From the NCBI GenBank assembly GCA_903813345.2, contig CAIIXF020000008.1:31334867-31398866 (forward strand): DNA of 64,000 nucleotides, given 5' to 3'. The DNA is from Owenia fusiformis (Eukaryota; Annelida; Polychaeta; Sabellida; Oweniidae). The translations under genes were made by a program, and so were the position numbers. How positions within the stretch are numbered: the first letter of the stretch is position 1; every line of letters begins with the position of its first letter. Below are positions 56,642-64,000 of the stretch, piece by piece. Below the pieces are notes generated by a model. That model ran no database searches and was not told the DNA's origin. It saw only the letters and a list, made by a program, of their open reading frames with translations.

Positions 56642-58767
56642 ACACCCCAGTCACATTTCCTACGGCGACCTTGCGGTCTATCATTTCTGCGGCCAGTAAT
56701 GCCTTGGTCACATAGGCTCCGATTTTCACTGCGGCGCCCGGCCGATGGGTGTTTTGTTCAAAATCGGCCGGCGAGCCCGGGCATCGTACGGGCGCCGGGC
56801 GATGATCGCCACTCATCGGCCGATTTTTAGACATCGTACGGGCGCCGGCAGAGTTTTATCGCGGAGATAAAAGTTGCCGATGTCTTGGCGATTTTTTCTC
56901 AACCAAACTCATCGGTACCTACCCGGCCGTGTCCCGCCCGATCATCGTACGATTATCTTACGGCGCCCGGTGGCATCGCACGGTCATCTTTGGATTTTGC
57001 GTGCTGATTTGTTGGATAAATCTTAATAATGATTACTTATAAAGTGATATAAAGGTTTTAAAAATAATGAGGTAAGGAATTATAATAACTACACCCTGTC
57101 AGAGATTTTTATAAAACATAAATGGAACGATTAAGCTTACTGTATATAAAACAATGGCACACATTTGAATGGCTGGGTGGGTGGGTTGATCTAGTCGTTC
57201 TTATATTGACATTAATCGTGTATGTCTGTCATACACATTGGATAGAGTGTTACATTTTTATGCGTATATTCACTCATGCATATACCATTACAAATCATTT
57301 ATTTTAAAAACCTTCGGAATGTTTTTGTGAGTACAGTAATTTCAAGGGTCACAAGTTTACTACGATTAATTACGTCTCAATTACAACGTAATATGCCAAA
57401 GGCTAAGGATAGAGGGGATAAGGCCAATGGGCCATATATGAGGAAGGCCTTGGGAAGACAGGTGGAAAAAGACAATAACAATGCTACTGAGCTGGTGGAT
57501 GATGAAGATTTAGATGTGTCTATAGGGAAGCGGGTACTCCACTTGAAACAGAAGAAATATGCCAATTTCTTTGAAGCCATATTTTTATGACCAAACTAAT
57601 TCTCTTTACAAGAACAGACGAAAGAAAGATGGAGAAATAGGGAATTTTGCTAATAGCATCGGATGGACAGGTAGACATAGTATTTTTTATATGAAAGATC
57701 TAAAAATGAATTAAGATCAGGGTGCACTTTGATGAAAAGACCACGTCCAGTATGGCAAGTGATTTTAGACGGTCATATCTTTCACCATGAGTACCTTCTG
57801 GGCACAAATAGAGTGTTTTTATTAAAACAATATGTTTTCTTTCAATTGAAGTACCCATGATGATAAAAATATCAATCAAACAATTCGAAAAATGATGAAT
57901 AGGGACCCCATGTCAACATTTTTTCTAAATATTGAACCTATTTACTCAAAAGAGGATCTTCTTTTTCTGATTTTTATTGCATGAAACATTATTATCCTGG
58001 AAGTCCTGTTAATCAAAGTATTTCGTTTTCAAATGTTGCATTCACGCCATGTGGAACAGTCATACTGGGTCATACAGGGATTAAGTATAAATCTAGAGGC
58101 CTGTAAATCGACCGATGTCCTGGCGGGTCCCGTACGGCCATCGGCCGATAGCCTTGCGATACCCGTGCGATGTCTTTCAGATTCAATTGATTGCGGGCGC
58201 CGTACGATGCCTGTACTTATGTGACCATACTCACGATTAGATCAAGACATCGGTGAAAAGTCACCGGCGCCCGGTCGATTTAGAAATCGGCCGATGACTA
58301 CTCATCGGCCGGCGCCCGGCGGCTATGTGACCTAGGCATTATGTGACCCAGGCATTACATTTCTACGCTCGCTGTGGAATTTCTGCGCTCTCATACTTTT
58401 GCAGTCACATTTCCCACGGCAGCCGCACGGTGAATTTTATATTTCTGTTGATAAATAATACTTTTTTCATTTTTTTTACATCGGGACAATTTATAAATGT
58501 TATTCATAGTGCTAGGATGTAATATCCAATGAAAAGTGATCGTGAAACATTGCAAATAATCATTTCTACGGGGACCTCACCATTGAACAAATATTATAAC
58601 TCCGAGTTATAATTTCTATGGCGACCCTGCGGCCTGTAAAAGACTGGATACGCCGTACGGAGACCGCAAGGCGAGCGTAGTTTTCCTACGCTCGCCGCAG
58701 AAATACACTGATTTAATTGATCTGCGGTCGACGCACGACCTCCGTACGACAAATGTGACTGGGGTGT
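56642..58767. mobile_element. Outer MITE (TIR ACACCCCAGTCACATTT) split by another element
   Basis: The left end ACACCCCAGTCACATTTC and the right end AAATGTGACTGGGGTGT are inverted. Its remaining sequence (CTACGGCGACC, CTACGCTCGC motifs) flanks the inner element at 56697-58357, which interrupts it. Confidence 0.75.
56697..58357. mobile_element. Inner 1.66-kb element of the GGCGCC-rich MITE family
   Basis: The start TAATGCCTTGGTCACATAGG and the end ATGTGACCCAGGCATTA match the 148-bp element at 29306-29453. Long GC-rich terminal regions with CGGCGCCCGGCCGATG-type motifs flank an AT-rich core. The core includes a short open frame (57393-57590, MPKAKDRGDKANGPYMRKAL) of unknown status. Confidence 0.75.
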
Positions 58768-59102
58768 TTATTAAGAAATAAGAAAAGCTCATATTTCATC
58801 AAAAGGTGAAACATTAGCATAATTTCCCGAACTACAGTATTGAAATTAGATAACAAAATAAAGATTTAAAAATTAACAAGCTTTCCCACTCCATCAAATG
58901 TAAACTTCCGATTGCCAAAACCTAGAGAGGGGAGTGTCAATTTGTGTAATAACGTACTGTGCTAATCATCATATGTCCCCAATGGGTCAGTGCTCACTCC
59001 ATGAAATTTATGACTACTTTTTCATAATACAATAAAGATCCCAAGCAAATCATTTGAGAAGTGAATCGTTTACTTTTATACTCTATACATGTATGTACTT
59101 AC

Positions 59103-59310
59103 CTTGGCTTGAACACACGAATTTCCTGCTACGGCACTGACCAAATTTCTGATACACTATCCTGTTTTTGGTGATTTATATAGTCCTAGCAATTGCATCA
59201 AAAGGAGACCAAGTTGAATGAACAGCTGACCCAAGAATACCTACCATCGTAGGAACATCGCCAAAATCACAAAACCATGACCGGGTCGTCTCAGTTCGCC
59301 AAGAATTTAA
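59103..59310 (-). other. Copy 2 leader exon (probably 5' UTR)
   Basis: It ends at the donor CCAAG|GTAAGTACATAC. Homology to the copy 1 and copy 3 leaders is clear (TTTTGGCGATGTTCCT, TTCATTCAACTT, ATCACCAAAAACAGGATA). The short frame present in copy 1 is ended early by TAA here. The 5' limit is uncertain. Confidence 0.6.
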
Positions 59311-59414
59311 TTTCGTCCTCCTAGCCAAGTCCATCGGATCGTTGAATTAGACAAATCGATTATTGAGAGGACTTCAAAAAACAAATTTTATTTATCAGTA
59401 CAACAGAAGTAATA

Positions 59415-59495
59415 TTTCTCTTTTTACACAATCTACTAAGCTGCACCGTATATCTATCAATGATATTTCACAAGTCGAGTATCTTAAAGCCCCCA
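59415..59495 (-). promoter_or_regulatory. Conserved upstream block of copy 2
   Basis: Minus-strand ACTCGAC, GTGAAATATCATTGATAG, CGGTGCAGC and TAGATTGTGTAA parallel the block upstream of copy 1. The following GATAAATAAAATT could serve as a TATA-like element. Confidence 0.5.
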
Positions 59496-59499
59496 TGTA

Positions 59500-61600
59500 A
59501 AGTTTGACCCACTTTGGCTTTATTGTAGTCTTACCCAACATCAAAGTGTAACACGTGAAACTTTTTTTTAATTTCAAAAAGTGGTTTTTGAAGGACTTTT
59601 TGCTCGAAAAATGGTGAATTTATTTAAAATAACTTTGAGAGGTCACGCATCTTTTGATAAGCGATAGTGCATAGTATATCATCAGGAGTTTTTTTATTCA
59701 GAAAATTGGTTCACAAATAAGAAAGAAATGAACCATCCAGGCATGAACCATCCAAACATGTGAACTTAAAGGTACATGTAATAAAGTAACATCATACTTA
59801 TGTCCGATCATAAGTTCATATAATAGTTGGCTTTCAAATATTATTTGTTTGACATGTATGAGACCAATGTTAACGCTTCCAGGGGGAATCGGACATGCAG
59901 GCCTTACTATAGCCTTGCCCAAGTCGGTATATTTTTACTTATCTGATATTGAATTATTACCGCCTTGTACAATCCAATACATCTCCGCTGATATTATGCT
60001 AAGTTATTCAGCAGTTTCGAGATTTCCATAATACCTACGCTGTCAGGGGTATTGCGAAACCTTATTTATTGACAAGATCACATGGGCACGACGTGTGACT
60101 TCAGGCTGATTGACTAATCAAAACATCATCAGGTTGACCTGCATAAACAAAGCAAACAACCCGTCTACGACTTGAAATTCAATGATCTGATCGAGTGTTT
60201 CTTTAGAGTCAGGAAACCTAAACCTAACAAGTACAACATGTTATCAATTCCTGACCCTTTGAGGAGATAATGGGAAAATCTGGATATAAAGTATCAAGTT
60301 ACATCTCATATCATATCTTATAGACATATTGCTCCCCCCTCCGTCCCATTTTAATTATTTTCGATTATTTTTTATACAACTTATGGAAACGTATTTTGTA
60401 AAGTCATTAAGGTCATTAATTTTATGATGATAATGTCACTTACAAATATTTATTGCAGGTTGTGTAGACCGTTGATGCTTGATTTAAAGCAAAAACATTG
60501 ACTTTTGCACGTTGGTGGCGTTGCGCCTTTTTTAATAGATCTTATACCTAAGAAGAGAATCGGCTAAAAAAATTCGTAGAATACGTGACATATTTTACCA
60601 TACCGTGCGCCTATTCGTTTAGCAATTTAATCATAAACCTTTTCTTGGAAAAATATTTTTGCAGATTTGTTCACTTTTCTACCAGAAATTGCTTGCTCCC
60701 CCCCTCCGTCCCATTTTCACGATCACCGGGCGTGAGAGTTACAATATATTATTTAATTAAATGTACATTGGAATGTAAGCGGTCATTAATATAAAGTAAA
60801 TCATGCGATTCAATGTTGATTTAAAACTGAATTCGAAAATGCACGAAGAAAATGCACGGAGACCTAGTCCGGCCATGTAGTCGTCGATCTGATTCAGTGA
60901 TTGAATCTCAGACCAGATGTTCGATCATTCGAATTCAGCGATCGTTTCAACGTTTTTTGTTGGAATCTTCTCACCTATAGGTATCCAACCGATGCTCCGG
61001 CACCCAATAAACTCTGATTGATATTTATCTGATAAAATATTTGTATTTTCATGATGAATTCGTGCAAGATTTGTTCATGAAAAGTCCCGGTGAAAAGTGT
61101 ACTTGTTTTTGACCGTGCATAATAATGAGCTAACGCGTCAGGCCTGTCGTTGATTGGTCAAATTTCAACAAACATAGACATTGGGTCGGTAAAGCACGTG
61201 GCATACTCTTGGGTACAAGGCAGTCATAATAGAAATCAAGATAAGTAAAAGAGACCAACTTTGGCAAGTCTAGCCTTACTATTTACACGAGCACATGTTC
61301 TTTCTGTTTTGAAAAAGTCGATATGTGATGTATATTTCTTGGTTTTTCAAAGAAGTCTACAAATATTTCGCTACGGTTTTATCTTTACATCGTTATTTTA
61401 ATCACCGCCATAATTTTTCAAACGAGTTACCTTGAAATATCAAGACGTCATGCTATTTTCATACTTATAGATCTAGAAATCAATGTGACTGTCATTGGCC
61501 ATTTATTAAGCAGTGGGTGACAAAATGTTTCTACTTTCCCGGTGAATGTCGAGTTTCGCATAATACGAAATCAATGTAATTTTAGGCGATCTGTTTGCAT
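59500..61600. other. Intergenic region between divergent copies 2 and 3
   Basis: About 2.2 kb separates the two leader exons. CTCCCCCCTCCGTCCCATTT-like sequence occurs twice (about 60332 and 60690). No exon was recognised, and the copy 1/2 upstream block was not found before copy 3. Confidence 0.5.
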
Positions 61601-61614
61601 GGGGTGTAAAACAA

Positions 61615-61805
61615 CCTTTCCATGGTTCTGTGATTTTGGCGATGTTCCTTCGGTCGGAGCTATACGTTGGTCAACTATTTATTCAACTTTGGGTCTCTTA
61701 TTGATACAGTCGCTGAGGCCTCGCTGAGGAGTACATTAAATCATCAAAACGGGATACTGAATAAGAAACTGGGTCAGAATCATCAAATACGTTGTTCAAC
61801 TATAT
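61615..61805 (+). other. Copy 3 leader exon (probably 5' UTR)
   Basis: It ends at TATAT|GTAAGTACATG and matches the other leaders (TGATTTTGGCGATGTTCCTT, TATTTATTCAACTTTGGGTC, CATCAAAACGGGATACTGAA). The upstream frame ends at TGA (CCTCGCTGA) before the donor. Confidence 0.6.
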
Positions 61806-62624
61806 GTAAGTACATGTATCGAGAGTATTTTATTAAGAAATAAAATAAAAGGTTCACTGCTTCAGTGATTTGCAAGGGAATTTTATTCTATTATTACTCT
61901 AAAATATAGTCATAAATTTCATGCAGTGATTAGAAACCCATTTTGGCAACAGGAAGTCTTAAACCGGAAGTGTTAAAGCCTTTTAATGTTTGAATCTTTA
62001 TTTTGATGATTTTTTTGAATCGTCAAACATAAACTGGTTTGAGTAGTATATGGGCGATTCAGAAGGCGAGTTCGTTTGCCAAAATATGGAGGGGTTGTAT
62101 AACCTGTTGCTAACACTGTTTTATGAAATCGCTTGAGCAACCCGCTGTCATTTAGCTTAAATGTCCAAAGTAGAAATTGTTGAACCATCTAAATATAATT
62201 TGTAATGACTAAGAAAAGTTGTTCGCGGATTTTTTTTTATTTCGATGCACATATTTTGTTACTAAATCACTGATTTTTATTTGTAGTACATCTTGAAATA
62301 TGAACAAATACAATAGACAAAAACCAGTTGAACTTGATATTGTTGATTATTCGGTTCCGAGTTCCATTGATTTCAATGGGTTTTCGCAATACCCTCGTGT
62401 TCATTCTTAAAAAGTGCAAAGCTTCAGTTCTAGAAAAGCTTTTACCTTGATTTTGTTTTATTTGAAAAATAATAGATTGTTATTGTAGCAATTAAGTATT
62501 AAGCATTATAGCACCAGAACATTTTATTTAGAAACAAAATTAACAATTAATTACAACATGTCAAAAATTATATTGTTGCCTTTCCAGGTTTTTGATAATT
62601 CATAGCTTAAGGAGAGATCGTAAG

Positions 62625-62688
62625 ATGGCCTTCTTCCATCCCATAGTTATGTTATTGGTGATGCTTGGATTGACCACTGCTAAGAAAG
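62625..62688 (+). CDS. Copy 3 signal-peptide exon (rest of gene outside window)
   Basis: It encodes MAFFHPIVMLLVMLGLTTAK, then K, phase 1 out (AAAG|GTGAAT). The acceptor TTCATAG and the bases up to the ATG match copies 1 and 2. The following EGF exon is not in the remaining 1.3 kb and should lie beyond the right edge. Confidence 0.7.
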
Positions 62689-63073
62689 GTGAATAAAGGG
62701 CTCGAGATATCAATTCTCAAATATATTTGTCAAGTCATTTTCATTGTAAATGTACTTCAAGTGATTTATTAATATTAAACCATCACATAACCACTGGGTA
62801 ATCGTCTCAACAATACAATATAACATATTCCCAGCCTTACTAAAATAGAATTTACATATTTCAATTATAGTACGGCCAAGGCCATTTGTGTCCAAAGCAC
62901 CTAGATTCTATTTGACTTTAGATTCTTGTAGGGGACCCCAAGGTATGAAAAAAGTTTGTGAACCCTTGCAAAGCAGGCTCAAAAGTGTGGAGTCAGCAAA
63001 TTTTATCATTTTCGAGTCGGCGTTTGACTATATGGTAGAAACTATTTAATATCTCATTTGAGTATGTTGCAAT

Positions 63074-64000
63074 TATAGGGTGTCCGGAAAGTAAAGATAC
63101 AAATGCTCTAAGATTTACCTGTTATGAGATGAAATTGCTCTAGAATGTAGAATGACATGATCAAAATATATCCTGCAACTGTCATGACTTTCATGAAAAA
63201 GTTATGGTTGTTATGGTAATGGGAGTCGAGGGTAAGTGGAGCAACGTCACAACTGTGTTCTACAAATCTCTTTCCTGCTCATATGATCTTGGCACTCCAC
63301 CATCTATTCCCATATTATATCAAATTATGTACAACCACAGCATAGGGATTAGTAGTAATGTAACATTATTTGATCATTTTATATTACTACTATCATTATA
63401 TATTCAGTATTTTCCTCATTTTCTATACATTCTTGGTGCATCTTGACCTGCGATTCAAAGACCTGACAAAACCGTTGCTGTCCATCTCTCAAATTGCTGA
63501 TAACATTGGCTTCCAGCTGAGTCTCATTTGTATTTTGAACTTTTTACAAATATTGCTTTCCAATGGTCATTAAGGTAGAAGTCTAAAGATGCTTTATCAG
63601 GTGAATATGGGGCATTGTATAGAAAGGTTTAATGTCAAGACACTCCATTGTAAGATTTGTTTTTTGCTTTGTGAATTGGTGCATTGTGGAGATGCAATAT
63701 TGACTTTCCTACTAATGGCCAGGGACCATTCTTCTAGGCACTTGTATAATATTTCTTTCATTTTACTGGTTAGTGACATAACATAGTTCTGATAAGTAGC
63801 AATGACATAGATAGAAAATACAACAAAAAACACTGTTTCAAATGGTTGTCTTTAGAAATTCTTCACTCTTTAGCGTTGTTCTGGAACTGCTCCGCATACC
63901 TCATAACAACTGTAACTTGAACACATTTAGACTATATGTGATGAAAGTTGGTAGATATATTGTAATATTGTTCCCCTACAATCTGTAGCAATTTCATTTC
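63074..64000 (-). mobile_element. Mariner-like element, running off the right edge
   Basis: It begins at TATAGGGTGTCCGGAAAGTA and contains a broken minus-strand transposase. Its first 150 bp resemble sequences in the intron of copies 1 and 2 (AAATGCTCT, GATGAAATTGCT, TATGGTTGTTAT at 40700-40800). Confidence 0.6.
63523..63691 (-). pseudogene. Mariner transposase fragment
   Basis: The minus strand reads LHNAPIHKAK, two stops, then YNAPYSPDKASLDFYLNDHW. This parallels the conserved mariner catalytic-region motifs (a HDNA-P-H-A block, then PYSPDLAPSDF). The first Asp is Asn here and stops interrupt it, so it is dead. Confidence 0.65.

Noticed and set aside
57276-57590. Short charged protein frame inside the inner MITE
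   Set aside because: No family signature, no convincing splice sites, and the location in a non-autonomous element argues against a gene. It is mentioned only within the element entry.

Overview
The window looks like nuclear DNA from an invertebrate animal. It is AT-rich, has short coding exons with GT/AG introns, carries many DNA-transposon remnants, and encodes EGF-type secreted modules plus a spectrin tail. A marine deuterostome such as an echinoderm is my best guess. That guess rests on general character rather than on any diagnostic gene, so confidence is low.

Layout. (1) 1-1061: the 3' part of an intronless ORF with a FEN1/XPG-like nuclease signature and a cysteine-rich CXC tail, probably transposon-derived and lying inside an intron. 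(2) 3738-23.5 kb, plus strand: the last nine coding exons of a beta-type spectrin (coiled coil, split PH domain, very long disordered tail, basic C-terminus). Its introns hold several MITEs, a 21-bp minisatellite and a 5.4-kb terminal-inverted-repeat (TIR) block packed with two satellite arrays. (3) 23.7-63 kb: three paralogous copies of an apparently unnamed secreted-protein gene. Copy 1 (minus, 24030-30297) and copy 2 (minus, 35504-52166) can be assembled completely with consistent splice phases. Copy 3 (plus, from 62625) shows only its leader and signal-peptide exon. Copies 2 and 3 are head to head.

The copies share a non-coding leader exon, a signal-peptide exon, two EGF-like exons separated by a 39-bp microexon, and a two-exon cysteine-rich module with a GCRG motif (DUF3011-like). 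After a Thr/Gly/Pro linker they diverge completely. Copy 1 ends in one 750-bp exon resembling an NHL-type beta-propeller. Copy 2 has a linker grown into about 400 residues of mucin-like repeat, followed by two exons of a 'YxYYL' domain. Both finish in homologous tiny terminal exons. All boundaries of the swapped modules are phase 1, so this reads as C-terminal exon shuffling in a secreted, possibly immune or adhesive, family. It is the most interesting system in the window.

The rest of 24-64 kb is mostly mobile DNA: a 4.7-kb TIR element carrying an intact seven-exon MADF/BESS-like gene, two MITEs with TTA target duplications, nested MITEs at 56.6-58.8 kb, non-LTR reverse-transcriptase remnants, a tRNA-derived SINE, a mariner relic at the right edge, and several foldbacks and satellites. 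No rRNA gene, intact tRNA gene, CRISPR array or bacterial-type operon was seen. All exon structures are read by eye from splice consensus and phase and have no transcript support.
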